Translations under genes and position numbers: made by a program
NCBI GenBank assembly: GCA_027886185.1
Contig: WOAB01000040.1
Location: 3,658,001-3,722,000, forward strand
Length of the DNA: 64,000 nucleotides
Source: Rheum nobile
Taxonomy: Eukaryota > Streptophyta > Magnoliopsida > Caryophyllales > Polygonaceae
Reading direction: 5' to 3'
The notes under the pieces: model-generated
Seen by the model: only the letters and a program-made list of their open reading frames with translations
What the model was told of the DNA's origin: nothing
Database searches by the model: none
In this document: positions 13,038-24,169 of the stretch, in pieces
Position numbering within the stretch: position 1 is the stretch's first letter
Layout: every line of letters begins with the position of its first letter

Positions 13038-13055
13038 TCCCCGGCAACGGCGCCA
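13038..13055 (-). other. Primer-binding site of the Athila-like element (tRNA-Asp type)
   Basis: On the minus strand the bases next to the right LTR read TGGCGCCGTTGCCGGGGA. This is the primer site typical of Athila and related plant gypsy elements, complementary to the 3' end of tRNA-Asp. Confidence 0.8.
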
Positions 13056-13058
13056 ATT

Positions 13059-14629
13059 TGATAAGGCGTTGTCGTGACACCTAAACAAAATAATCCTAAC
13101 AAACCTAAACAAGTAGTAGAGGCAAGCAAGGGTCGATCCCACAGGGAGGAAGTGATCTTTCTAAGTGTTTATAAGCTTGCAAAGTAACAAGAAAGGGGGG
13201 TTTTGATTATCAAGCAAAGAGTAAAGTAAACAGGTTTAGTTGACTTGAGAATATGAATGGGGAAAGTAGTTCCAGTAGAACGAGATCCACAATACAGAGA
13301 TATAAGTTGATCACTGAAATCTATTCAATCCAAGTTCTTTTCACTATTCTTATGGTTGTTCCCACCCTGATCTTAAGTACTATAGATTCTCACAGTTGTC
13401 AATAGACTTATTACTATGCCAATGGTAAAGCACCTCTGATTCTCACAGTTGTCGGTGTACTTTACCACCAACAAAGCAATAGCAATACACACAAGGATAT
13501 AGGATACATGCAAATAGAAAGACGTATTAATACTCGCATGCAACTGATTCTCACTCACAATTGTACGCTCGGAACCCCTATATGCACAATTGTGTTTGCT
13601 ACTAGATATGCACTCAGAACCCCTATATGCAATCCTAGCAATTGATAAATATTACTCAACCTAGCTGGCCAGACTATGAAGAACAATGATAAATCAATAA
13701 TCAATATAACCAAGAGAATCAAACCAACACACATAAGAATAAGAACAAGGAATAGAAATCTCACAACCGAATCAACTGTATTGTTTCAAACGTCTAGCAG
13801 AACAAAGGTGTTTAGCTCTCCATGGGTTGAAAACCCTGGAGGTAGAATGAAAAACGAACTCTAAAACTAAATTATCGTCTTGCAACTAGGTTAACAAAAA
13901 GAGTATTTAACCTAAATCCTAGAAGTGATAAAAATAATAAAAGGAAATAATAATAAAACAAAATAGGAAAGTAAACAAATCAAACTGGGAATTAATCTCG
14001 TAATCCAGAAATTCTCTTCTCGCAAGCATCACGCCAGCAACTCCTTCTCTCGGCCCAACTCATTCCAAGCAGCAAATCATCTTCGGCCCAACAAATGCAA
14101 CGCGCAGCCCAAATCCTTCCTTCATCAGCTCGCTGACGTCAACTCTGCATCATCTTCCAATCCTCCCGCTTTCCTTTACTCCGCTTCTTCTCGCGCACGA
14201 GGCTTCAACTTTCTTCACGTGGGCCTTTCTTCAACTTGGGCCTAATTCATCTTCACAACCCATCTTCTATTTAATTCCAGCATCAGCACGCGGCATAATT
14301 AATTGCTTCGTTCAGCATATTGGCCGTGGGGCGGCACCTTTCTCTGAGACCCACCGCCGGGTCGCGGTGGCTCTGGCACGGGGCGGTAACTTTTGCCCGC
14401 CTTCTCCTTCTCTTCTACTCTTTATTGTGGTTCCTTCATAGATTTTCAACGTCTCCTCAGGTGGTCAACTCCTCTTCCTCTGGATGTCTTCAATTAGCTC
14501 CTACAGACCACCAAAACCACACTTCTCTGCTCCAACTCCATAATCTCCAATTGTGCATAAAATCCAACCAAATGGCGCCTCAAACCTGTTAATAATCCTT
14601 AGATATGTGCTACAAAATAGCACTTATCA
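13059..14629 (-). repeat. 5' LTR of the Athila-like element (right copy)
   Basis: Full-length partner of 8432-10002, with identical length and ends. The sequence after it resumes the interrupted acidic ORF of the outer element at 14630. Confidence 0.92.
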
Positions 14630-15301
14630 GCGCTCTTCAGGGGAAATCATTTGACTCAAGCGAAGTGCCTCTCGCGAGTCAGAACTCAATATTAGCCTTC
14701 TCTGAGCAGGAATAGGTTGTGAGTCCTCAGATGCATTGGGTGGACCACTCCTTCTGATGCCATATTCAGCGTAGAGTGCCTCCCAATCGGCCGGAGTCAA
14801 TGGCGAGTATGCTTGCTCAGGCGGCAACTCCAGACTTGGATAGATAAACTCCACTCCCGGGTCCTCGTTGCCCACCAATAAGCGCTCTAAGCCATCAGAC
14901 TCGTGGCCTTGCCCCTCGAGGTCCTCCTCAAGGTCCTCTTCTTCTTTAGGATCTTCCTCGGGATCCTCCTCTTCTTCAGGATCTTCCTCAGGATTTTCCT
15001 CTTCGGGAATCATCTCCATCATGTAATCGTTGTTGTAGTATCCTCTTGCGTACCTTGACAACTCCTCTTCATCCTCAGCGTCCTCCATTGGCTCCTCTGT
15101 AGGCTCTACTACAGGAACCATTGCATCGTCGGACACTAACACTACCGACTCAGGGAGTACGGTCTTCACCTCCTCGGATGGACTACTAGACTCTCCAATC
15201 TCGAAACATCGCAAGGGAACCGGAAACTCAAGCCTCACTGGAGATGGCGGAGTCACCTCGGCTTCTTCCGAGTCCCTTTGAAGAGAACAGAAAGCACCCA
15301 T
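14630..15301 (-). pseudogene. First part of an extra acidic ORF upstream of gag in the Tekay-like element
   Basis: An ATG at 15301 (MGAFCSLQRDSEEAE) opens about 224 codons before the nested insertion. The product is strongly acidic, with runs of Glu/Asp-Pro such as EEDPEEEEDPEEDPKEEEDL. It lies between the primer site and gag. Without the insertion the frame would continue into 8431-8184, about 300 codons in all. The sister element has a cognate start at 51495 (MGAFCSLQRN) that stops after 35 codons. So the ORF belongs to the family and is not a chance frame. No function can be assigned from sequence; host-factor mimicry or a capsid accessory role are guesses. Confidence 0.65.
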
Positions 15302-15517
15302 AATCTACGGGCGACGAGAAGAGAGTTAGTCTTTCTAGATATAGAAGTTCGCTTTCATATCGGACTAAAGAAAAGGCACGACTAGATCGGCAGAATAAAA
15401 ATTTTACTTGGAAATTCAGAGCCTTCGAAAACATTTCTCAGTTTCAAACGAGTAAACGGTTTATAAAAAAATTCGTTCCAAGAAAATGTTTTAAAACCCA
15501 CCCGTTAAAAAAAAATC
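15302..15517 (-). other. Leader between primer site and acidic ORF of the Tekay-like element
   Basis: Short untranslated leader on the minus strand. No frame is supported. Confidence 0.5.
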
Positions 15518-15530
15518 GGCTCTGATACCA
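15518..15530 (-). other. Primer-binding site of the Tekay-like element (initiator Met tRNA)
   Basis: The minus strand reads TGGTATCAGAGCC four bases inside the right LTR. It matches the 3' end complement of plant initiator Met tRNA and fixes the right LTR as the 5' LTR. Confidence 0.88.
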
Positions 15531-15534
15531 AATC

Positions 15535-17841
15535 TGTAACACCCCCAAATATATATCCTTGAAAGTATTACCGCCAGTGACCTCAGACGTTCTGTCCGAT
15601 GTCACCCAAGGCTTAAACAGTTTATGCAAATCATAAAACAACAGTTATAATACAAATATCATAACTTTCATTTAGACTGTAGTCTCGGAATTACAACATA
15701 ATTCCAAATACATCAGAAATACAGCGGAAGTCTTTCTAAAGTAAATGACATAAAGTCTTGATCACAGCGATCACCACCAAGGATCTCAACCTGGTAAAAC
15801 TCTTTGAAATCCCAACTGCCTTCGTCGTCGTTTCTAGCCTTCATCGGAACTGCAGTTTATCTGATGTGACGTATGAGACGGATGACACCAGCCAACCATG
15901 CAAGGGAATATAACCGGTTGGTTAGTCTAATGAAAGACTATGCAAGGGTAAAACAGAAAGGTTCTAAGTAGTCGTATTAGGTTAGACTCATCGCTTCTCG
16001 AATAAAAGTCAATGACGATAGTCAACCACCATACTCCCACAGAAATATATGAAACAGTATGATCAAGAGAAGGCTCCAAAAGAACGAGCCTTATCAAAAC
16101 ATATGAAAAGAAGACTCCAACGAATTGAGTCTTATCGAAAGTATGACAAATGTTGGGAACATATAAGTTCACACAAGAGTTTAAAATGACTTGGTGTTTC
16201 GGTTCACGACCAACCTCACCGCATAATGCGAATTCAGATTGGAAAGAGAACTTTACTCTGACCAAAGTCTAGACGAGGCTTTCCTAGCTGCACTACTTCC
16301 TAGCTACACTACTCGCCTGAGATATATTAATTGTGTGCGACAACGGCACTTATCTTATTTAATTCCAAAAACGCGCATCACGTTATAAGCTTTTATCATG
16401 ATCACCTCGTCCCGAGACGAGAGACCTCTTGGGAGCAACTCCCGAAATATGTGACACTAGCTAAGTGCACCACCCCTATACTCGGATAGGGGACGGTCAT
16501 GACCTGCAAGATGGTGTTAGGTTGTCCTAACCACCATGGTTATAAAGAAACGACTGGACCTCGCGGGCCCCAGTAGCGTTCCTACGAATACTCGTGCTAA
16601 CTAAACAGTTCAAGCACACAATAGTCCACATCAATGCCCTCAAGGCAATCATCATACATATATATCTATAATAACGTTGTTCTAGCAAATATACAACCTA
16701 TTATAATATCATGTTTTAATCATATCATTTATCAAAATTGTTCCCAACGAAAATAGTAAATCATTCCAATTTAATTAACAATTAAACAATTGATAATCAA
16801 TATAAATATGGAATGATAAGCAAGAGTGAACCGCCACTTGCCTTAGATCAGACGAACGTTCGAACGATGATGGTTTCTGGGTCCGGAACAGGGATAGAAC
16901 TCGGATTTCATATCCCTACGGAACGACCCATAATGAAACTCTAAGTTAGATTCGACAATAAAATATCTGAATCTAAAGAAAGACGAACTAAATCGAAGGA
17001 ACGAAGCCCTGATCGAGACCACAAAGCACAAAGCCACACCACGAGCCCAGACACACCGCGGGTGCGCCGGCCCTGCCGCGGGTGCGGTGGCGTGATAGTG
17101 GCGAGACGACGAGGAGAACTCACCTAGATCGACGCGTTTGGATTCGATTAGGATGGGCTTCGACTTCCCAATTCCTTGCACTTCCAAACACCACTTGGAG
17201 AGTACCTTCTCCTCCTATGGTAGCTCCGGCGAAAGCTTGAGTTTTCCGGTAACAATGGAGATGAGAGATTTGAGAGGGAGAGAGCTCGGATTGGAGTGCT
17301 CCACACAACTCCAGATCTCCTCCTTTTATAGAGCCCAACAAGCAGCATACAAGCAAGCAGGTGCATCGATCAAGCAGTTGCGTCGCCCGACCAGAATGGA
17401 CAAGCAGCTCAGTTCAGACGCGACGTCTGAAGTCCGGCGCTGTAGAGAAGAAATGATGACACCGCGGGTTGCGGTGGCTCCACCGCGGGTGCGGTGAGAT
17501 TCCACCTGACCGCCTCAGAAAATGGCCTTCACCGCGGGGTGCGGCCACTTGACCGCGGGTGCGGTCAAGGCCAAATTTGGGCCCTTTTGTCCGGGTTAAG
17601 TACGGGTACGAGTTTTTCACCCCGGGTTAAATATATTCGTACTCGGTTAACATCTTTGCACCCGAATGAGTATTCTAAGCCCCGAAAATACATCGAATGT
17701 ATTTTATACCACCCAGGAAAAAATATTACAGAGATCAAACAAATTACAGGGTGTCTGAACTTCTCTGAAATTAATCCGATTTGTGATACGGGAGTTAGGA
17801 AAATTATAAAAATACTCTTTATTAAAATGAGGGGTATTACA
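15535..17841 (-). repeat. 5' LTR of the Tekay-like element (right copy)
   Basis: 2307 bp, partner of 801-3110. It keeps cleaner copies of the GC-rich motif, such as CACCGCGGGTGCGCCGG at 17054 and ACCGCGGGTGCGGTGAG near 17481. Antisense and sense short frames inside are LTR shadows. Confidence 0.92.
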
Positions 17842-17846
17842 GAAAG
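17842..17846. repeat. Target-site duplication GAAAG, right copy
   Basis: Direct repeat of 796-800, directly after the LTR end ATTACA. Confidence 0.9.
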
Positions 17847-18448
17847 GTTATTGAAGGTTTTACAAGGTTATCATAATTTTATTCCCAAAATCCCATACTA
17901 GTGTTAATTTTTTTTTTAAATAAAAAACAACCCTTATGGTAATTTTTATTTGAAATATATTGAAAAACTTTGTCTCACCAAACACTCAAATAGGTTTCTA
18001 TAAGGTTTTGAAAGGTTACAAAAAAATCTCTAAAAAACCCTAACCTTGTAAAAAACCTTTCAGAAAACCTCAACCTCTTCAAAAACCTTGTTTTACTAGC
18101 ATGTCTCGTGTGACTCATGTCTTGCAGACCATATATTTTAAAAATAAATTTAAATTTGTTTATAGTATGTAAAATATAAAAAAAATTACATAGGAAAGTT
18201 AATATGATGTATCGAAAATATAATTTTTTGATTGGAATAATTTATAAGGTGTATTATATGATGAAAATTGAAGGTAGATGTGTGAATTTTTATTAATAGA
18301 AGAAAATATAAATTAGGAATTTTATATAATTATTAAAAATAAAACTGCATATTGTATTCTTTATAATGAAGTTTATAGACAATATATTCACCCTTATTAA
18401 ATCATGAACAATAATTAAGTATGATAATAATATTTTTGGTAAGTGCAT
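17847..18448. other. AT-rich stretch, no gene seen
   Basis: The first ~250 bases resume the GGTT-rich sequence interrupted at 800. The rest is AT-rich with no reading frame or recognisable element. Confidence 0.5.
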
Positions 18449-19449
18449 AATCTACTATATATATACTAAAGCAGAATACCCTTTGCGCTACGTGGCACCC
18501 CCAGAATGAGCCCGAGGTTTACGCTGTCACGTAGCGTCACGATATTGAATTGGACACGTGTCAACCTATCATTTTTTTAGATTTATTTTTAAAAAAATTG
18601 CACTAATAGCATCTTACACTTACCATACCAATATTATTTACAATCAAATATTTCCAAAATGTACAACAAAATATTATGTATCATATTTTTCTTAAGCACT
18701 AAAACAAATCTGTAATATTGTATTATCTTCTTTCCAATATTGACCACAAAATATTAAAAATACAATAACATGTGCTTTGGAAACTAAGTTATTTGTTTCC
18801 AAAAATGTACCATCTTATTATTATTTTATATGTTCTATCGATTTACAACTATTTTCTATAATTAATTCTTTTTAAAATGTACCACCTTATTATTATTTTA
18901 TATGTTTTATTATTATAATTCAAATACAAAAAGTTTATACATATGTCAACATACTTACGAAAAATTAAGGTTGATATAAAAAAATTACCAAATTTTCTAC
19001 AAAATATTTTATTTGAAAAATGTTGAGTATCATTCACTTTCATATTGAAATTATAGGCAATTATATAAGTTTTGATATATATCGATTTACTAATATATAT
19101 AATACCATACCAAAAGTATCAGTATTGTATAATAGTAAAACAATTCCTTAAAATGTCACATATCACTTTGACATTTAAAACTTTCGCCTAAACTTTCAGA
19201 TAATGATATCATGCCACATCAGTATCACCTCACATATTATTTTATATTTTAGTTATATGAATATTGATAATATTATTGTTCAGAAAAGTTTATATATGTG
19301 TTGACATATGTTTTAAAAAAAAAGTTCTATATAACAAAATTATCATAAATTTTACATTATATTTTTACATGACATATTCAGAGTATGTCATTATCAAATT
19401 TAAACTTTAGGCAACTATATACATTTATGATATGTATATATTTACAAGT
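18449..19449. other. AT-rich stretch opening with a Helitron-like AATCTACTATATATATAC start
   Basis: AATCTACTATATATATAC at 18449 resembles the 5' TC-TACTAT ends of plant Helitrons, and the same box starts each unit of the following tandem array. It is followed by GC-richer TACGTGGCACCCC and TCACGTAGCGTCACG. No protein-coding frame. No matching 3' CTRR end was found, so the class stays uncertain. Confidence 0.35.
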
Positions 19450-20860
19450 AATCTACTATATATCTACTAAATCACAATCTTTCTAAGCCACATGACATCC
19501 TCCTATTTAACTTACCCATTCTTATGCCACATGGCATCTTGTCATTGTCCGTCACATGACATTTTATCTATTTTCGTTTTTTTTTAAATCAATATTTCGA
19601 ATAATACAAGATCTCTACAAATCTTTAATCTTATATATAGGATTATTCTATTACCGAAACTAATGGGTCAAGATCTGCAATGATAAAGACATCATTTTGC
19701 TTCCAAATAAAAATCCATACACTATACCAAAATTAAACAAAAAATAATAAAGGCAACTTAATTTCAAAAATCTACAATCACCCTTCTTTCCAAAATTTAA
19801 TCTACTATATATCTATTAAACCACAACCCTTCTAAGCCACATGACATCCTCTTATTAAACTCATCCCTTCTTATGCCACGTGGCATCCTGTAATTGTTTC
19901 TGTCCCATGATATTTTATCTATTTTGTTTTTTAAAAATAAATATAACAAATATTTCGGATAATACAAGATCTGCACAAAACTTTATTCATATATATAAGA
20001 TTATTCTATTATCAAAACTAAAAAGTCAAGATCTGTTATGGTCAAGGCGGTATTTTGCTTCCAAATTAAACATTCGTATACTATACCAAAATTAAACCAA
20101 AAATAATAAAGACAACTTTCAAAAATCTACAATCACACTTTTTTCCAAAATTTAATCTACTACATATCTACCAAACCACAACCACTCTAAGCCATATGAC
20201 ATCCTCCTACTAAGCTCATCCCTTCTTATGCAACATGACATTCTGTCATTGTTTCTACCACATGACATTTTATCCATTTTAGTTTTTAAAAAAATCAATA
20301 TAATCAATATTTCGGGTAATACAAGATTTGTAGAAATCTTTATTCTTATATATAGTATAGGGTCATTCTATTGTCAAAACTAAAGGGTCAAGATCTGCAA
20401 TGATAAATACAACATTTTGATTCCAAATTAGGCATCCGTACACTATACCAAAATTAAACATAAAATAATAAGACAGTTTTCAAAAATCTGCAATCACCTT
20501 TCTTTCCAAAATTTAATCTACTAAACTACAATCCCTAAGTCACATAACATCCTTCTATTAAACTCACCCTTTCTTAGGCTACATAACATCCTGTCATTGG
20601 TTTTGTCACATGGCATTTTATGCATTTTCACTTTTTTATTTTAAAAATCAATATAATCAATATTTCAAGTAGTGCAAGATGTGCAAAAATCTGTATTCTT
20701 ATATATAGGATTATTCTATTACCAAAATTAAAGGGTCAAGATCTGAAATGATAAATGCAATATTTTACTTCCAAATTAAACGTTCGTACACTATACCAAA
20801 ATTAAACAGAAAATAATAAAGGCAACTTTGAAAAATCTACAATCACCCACTTTATCCAAG
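19450..20860. repeat. Tandem array of ~350-360-bp units (four copies)
   Basis: Units start AATCTACTA at about 19450, 19799, 20154 and 20515. Each contains, in order, CCACATGACATCCT, TGTCATTGT, ATTTTATC, a TATATATAGGATTATTCTATT box, AAGGGTCAAGATCTG and TATACCAAAATTAAAC. Units have diverged by roughly 10-15 percent by eye, so the array is old. No coding potential. Confidence 0.75.
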
Positions 20861-20984
20861 TTGGCAAGTGCACTAGCTAGGAAAATAATCTTTACTATAA
20901 TATGGTATTTGCTTTGAGAAGAAAAACTCATACAGTTTACTAGTCGACCGACTATTTTCAGGTCAATATATAAGATTTCAGATC

Positions 20985-21360
20985 CAGTATGAACATTTCA
21001 AATTTCAGGCCACATGTATACGAAGTCAAGTCAATGCTCTGTTATATCGGCCACTGAGGGTAGAGGTTTGGAGGAGGGGGGAGGCCATGTTGAGTTGGGA
21101 GGGAAGGGGAGGGTGCATATTGTACTTGTACGAATCCCCACTTTATCTACAAAAGAATTGAGGTGTTATGTTTACTACAGACATACCTTATCCCTATTAT
21201 GTAATATCTTATTCTACAGTGTCCTATTTTACCGAAAAAATTACAGATATGATGTTTCAAATGTTAGGAGGTTTAAAATTTCAAAACATTATGTACTTTA
21301 TCAGACCACATTTATACGAAGTCAGGTCACAAAATTTACAGAAATGAAGTTTTAAATGTT
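20985..21360. repeat. Left arm of an inverted repeat matching the 111-bp array at 30.7-31.5 kb
   Basis: The reverse complement of parts of this stretch matches the array unit at 30762-31539: AACATTTAAAACTTCATTT, TGTAAATTTTGT, CCTGACTTCGTATAAATG and TGTGGTCTGATAAAGTA. The sequence around 21160-21210 also pairs with 30700-30745 (ACATAATAGGGATAAGGTATG). The CRM-like element inserted later between the arms. This looks like the end of an older TIR element, but its exact ends were not found. Confidence 0.65.
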
Positions 21361-21991
21361 AGCCGGTTTCAAATTTCAAACTAGTATTCTCATAAGGATT
21401 TCTTTTGTGGAACTGGGTTTATTTAGTTTGGAAAAAACACTACTGGTATCCTGGCTGCAATTCATAAAATGGCATCAAACTCCAATATTTTTCACCCAAA
21501 AATACCTACATCACTAAAATATAAAAGATGATAACTCCATGTACACACTCTCACAAAATTTGCTTGCTCTTGTGGGTTCTACAACTTCTACCAAAAAATG
21601 TGGTCACTGTCACACTCCAAGCTAACAAAAAATGTTGGAGAGGTCGAATTATCTTGGATTTGAGCTTGCTAATCTAGTGAAAGATTTGAACCACAGTAAC
21701 TCAGATACAATGGCATCGCTTTTAGAGCAACAAAAATTGCTGAATAATAGTAAGGAAGCCACCATATCTCAGGAAGAAAGCTTAATGATGGAGCTCTTAG
21801 CAAAAGACTTGGAGTTGGTGATCATGACTTCAGAGTTGCAACAATTTGGCTGGGAAATGATTGCTTGCATTAGCATTAGATAAATTAGCTCCATCTTTGC
21901 ATTATTTATCAAATTGCTTTAATGCTAAGTAGCTTAGTAGTTACATTTAACAGAAAAGGCAAGATTGACAGTAAATTGATTTTCTTGGAGA
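21361..21991. other. Interior of the older inverted-repeat unit, with an unidentified short frame
   Basis: A plus-strand frame at 21632-21883 (83 codons, includes SLMMELLAKDLELVIMTSEL) looks exon-like in composition but has no clear relative and no visible splice partners. The rest is AT-rich. It could be a captured gene fragment. Confidence 0.3.
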
Positions 21992-21996
21992 CTTTC
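21992..21996. repeat. Target-site duplication CTTTC, left copy
   Basis: CTTTC immediately precedes the LTR start and recurs at 29892-29896 after the other LTR. Confidence 0.9.
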
Positions 21997-22946
21997 TGAT
22001 GCGGGACCATCCCCTCAACCTCCTTCCAAAGGCCCCGTCACAAGGTCACGAGCCAAATCACTCCAAGAAGAGTCGGACATTGTCATTACCTTGTGCTTAG
22101 CAAAGGAGGCCACCATGGATGAAGAACCCAAGCCCCGTCTCTCGACCATGATCACCATAGGAGCATACAGGGCACATACCGCACCCGGCGGTCCCAATGG
22201 CGCACCCGTGGTGGTTCGACAGAAACTCCCCCTTCTGGAATCCAGTTGACCGCACCCAGCGGTTCCCCTGGCGCACCCGCGGCGGCTCTACAGAAACTCC
22301 CCCTTTTGGAACCCAGTTGGCCGCACCCGACGGTTCTCCTGGCGCACCCGCGGCAGCACCACAGAAGCGGCCCACTTATGTTGTTTTTGTTGGTTGGTTT
22401 GTGTGGACTATATAAGCCACTTGCCTTTCTTTATTTTGGTAGACAACCTTTTTATGTGTAAAACACTCCCTTTGTGGAACCAAAAGAGAGCTTGAGAGTT
22501 TCTCATGAAGTTGATGATAATTGTAGCTTAGTTGTCTTGCGTTTGTTAATCTCTCTCGAGGTTGGTGATCGTAGGCCTTCATAAGTCCCCTCTTCGTGCT
22601 CTTGGCGGAATCCATTGCCAAGTTGTGTGGAGTTGCAGGAGAAGGGATCGTATTGATTTGTTGGCTTTGTTCTCGGTATCTTTCGAGTGCCGTTGGGTCG
22701 AGCTTTCGTCTTTACGGGTTCTTCTTACTTATCCCCTTTTATTTATCTTGTATTTTCAGTTTCCTTGTTATTACTTGTGTTCTTGAGCTTGCAAGGCTCC
22801 ATTTCACAAGTTCCTAGCTTGTTTTCCTCCTAGTCACTTGTGCTCTTGCAATGACACATGTTTCTAGCTTGTTTGAACCTTTCTAGTTTTGGTTGTTCAA
22901 GGGCTCTTCGTCTAGATCCGAAGCAACGCGGCTAATCCCCGCATCA
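21997..22946 (+). repeat. 5' LTR of the CRM-like element
   Basis: 950 bp, TGATGCGG...CCGCATCA, so the ends are also inverted to each other. 22170-22360 has three tandem-like blocks with CCGCACCC and GCGCACCCGCGGCGG motifs. The block overlaps what is coding sequence in the 3' LTR copy. A TATA-like ACTATATAAG occurs at 22408, within a plausible promoter. Confidence 0.93.
22408..22417 (+). promoter_or_regulatory. Putative TATA box of the CRM-like LTR promoter
   Basis: ACTATATAAG follows the GC-rich repeats in the LTR and would place transcription start near 22440. The same box is in the 3' LTR at about 29353. Inferred from sequence only. Confidence 0.5.
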
Positions 22947-22949
22947 AAG

Positions 22950-22961
22950 TGGTATCAGAGC
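22950..22961 (+). other. Primer-binding site of the CRM-like element (initiator Met tRNA)
   Basis: TGGTATCAGAGC lies three bases after the left LTR. It complements the 3' end of initiator Met tRNA and shows plus orientation. Confidence 0.9.
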
Positions 22962-24154
22962 TTTGGGACGTTGAGCCACCATGTCAATGCAGCCCGCTTC
23001 AAAAACAACAACAAAAATCGGGTTTGCAAGCCTCTCTTGAGTCATTTTATGTTCACCTTTGTTGAGTCTTTCAATTCCAAGTTTGGTTGTGTTTTTGCTT
23101 GCATTTGCTTGTGATTTGGTGTTGATTCCTTTCCCCATCTATACCCCTACATTGCCTTGCATTTTTGGAACCGAAATCTGCCCAGAAATCCTCCCCCGAA
23201 CAGCTGCGTTTTCTTGGCCTCCAAGAACACCATTGTTGGAGCTTGAAGAACACCATCTCTAGCCTCACCAAAACCCAGCTACCACACCCCCAAAACCAGC
23301 TACCAACTCCCCACAAAACCCTCACCACTTCCCCAAAAACGAGCCAGCTACAAGCCACCCCCCTAAGTTGCTTTTCAGCCCCCCTACTCAGCCCCAAGAC
23401 AGCCCCAAAAGCTGTCCAAAAGGCTATCAACTCTCTTTTGTACCATCCTAAGTTCTACCAAGTCATATCACCCCTTTTTGTTGCTCCAAAAGTGAAGAAA
23501 AGAGAACAACCTATTGTATATTTGTTGGGCACGTTTTTGCATCAAAAAAAAAAAGAGAAAAGAAAAGGGAAGACTTTCTTGCATTGTTTATGTGTAGTAC
23601 TTGTTGTATTAGTGTGTTAAGTTGCTAGTGCTTAACAAAAGAGATTTTGCACTTAGTCAACTTTCAAGAAGCAAATCAAGAAGAGATCAAAGAAGAATGA
23701 AGAGCCAAGCTTGAAGAACCTTGCCTTCCCTTGCCTTACCTCCAATCCGTCCATCCAACCTCATTTGCACAAGTGTAAGACAAGCAAGGCATAACTTGGT
23801 CCTCTTGAGTTCAAATTTGAGTCTTTAACATTGAATACATTGCATTTCATTCTTGCAATTGAGTTGATCTTGAGTATCTTGTTGTGTTCTTTGTTTCTTT
23901 TGTTGAGTTCTTCTTTTGCTTGTTTTGTTTGTGAGACCCTTGGAGCTAACCTCAAAATATCTCTTGTCCAAGTGCCCTTTACCAAGGTGACAAGTGATTG
24001 TCTAAGTTCATCCATTTCATGTGGAGTTGTTAATCGATTCAAGGCACTACATCAAAGTTGCATTACCATCAACTTGAGTGTGAGGGATCAAACACACGAG
24101 TGCCAAACACTTGTGAGGAGATTTTGATTTCACTAACTTGACAAGGTTGATTGT
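22962..24154 (+). other. Leader of the CRM-like element
   Basis: 1.2 kb between primer site and gag. Short frames here (for example 23165-23620) are Pro/Lys-rich and lack support. The stretch is CA-rich from 23250 to 23420, then T-rich. It presumably holds packaging signals. Confidence 0.5.
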
Positions 24155-24169
24155 TTGTTGATTGTGATC

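Larger units (their letters stand above)
8432..14629 (-). mobile_element. Athila-like non-autonomous LTR retrotransposon nested in the Tekay-like element
   Basis: Two 1571-bp LTRs (8432-10002 and 13059-14629) flank 3.06 kb. LTRs begin TGATAAGG and end CTTATCA. A site complementary to tRNA-Asp abuts the right LTR and a G-rich purine tract abuts the left one, so it lies on the minus strand. The flanking 5 bp are GTGCT and GCGCT, one mismatch. The interior has a gag-like ORF and the end of a protease-like region, but no reverse transcriptase or integrase. It must therefore be moved by enzymes from another element. Athila kinship rests on the primer type and the LGRPFLK protease-region motif. Confidence 0.9.
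801..17841 (-). mobile_element. Full-length Tekay-like Ty3/gypsy chromovirus LTR retrotransposon, minus strand, host to a nested element
   Basis: Both ends are seen: two ~2.3-kb LTRs (801-3110 and 15535-17841), a perfect 5-bp duplication GAAAG, an initiator-Met-tRNA primer site next to the right LTR and a G-rich purine tract next to the left LTR. These fix the minus-strand orientation. Internal order on the minus strand is extra acidic ORF, gag with CCHC knuckles, protease, reverse transcriptase, RNase H, integrase and a C-terminal chromodomain-like tail. Long LTRs and the chromodomain place it in the Tekay/Del group of chromoviruses (family knowledge). Gag and pol carry a frameshift and nonsense codons, so this copy is not autonomous. 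About 6.2 kb of its length is an inserted Athila-like element (8432-14629). A related element lies at 48567-58469. Confidence 0.93.

Noticed and set aside
22950..22961. tRNA gene signal at TGGTATCAGAGC sites
   Set aside because: These are primer-binding sites beside LTRs; no cloverleaf is present.
23165..23620. 151-codon Pro/Lys-rich ORF in the CRM-like leader
   Set aside because: Low-complexity composition and its place before gag suggest untranslated leader.
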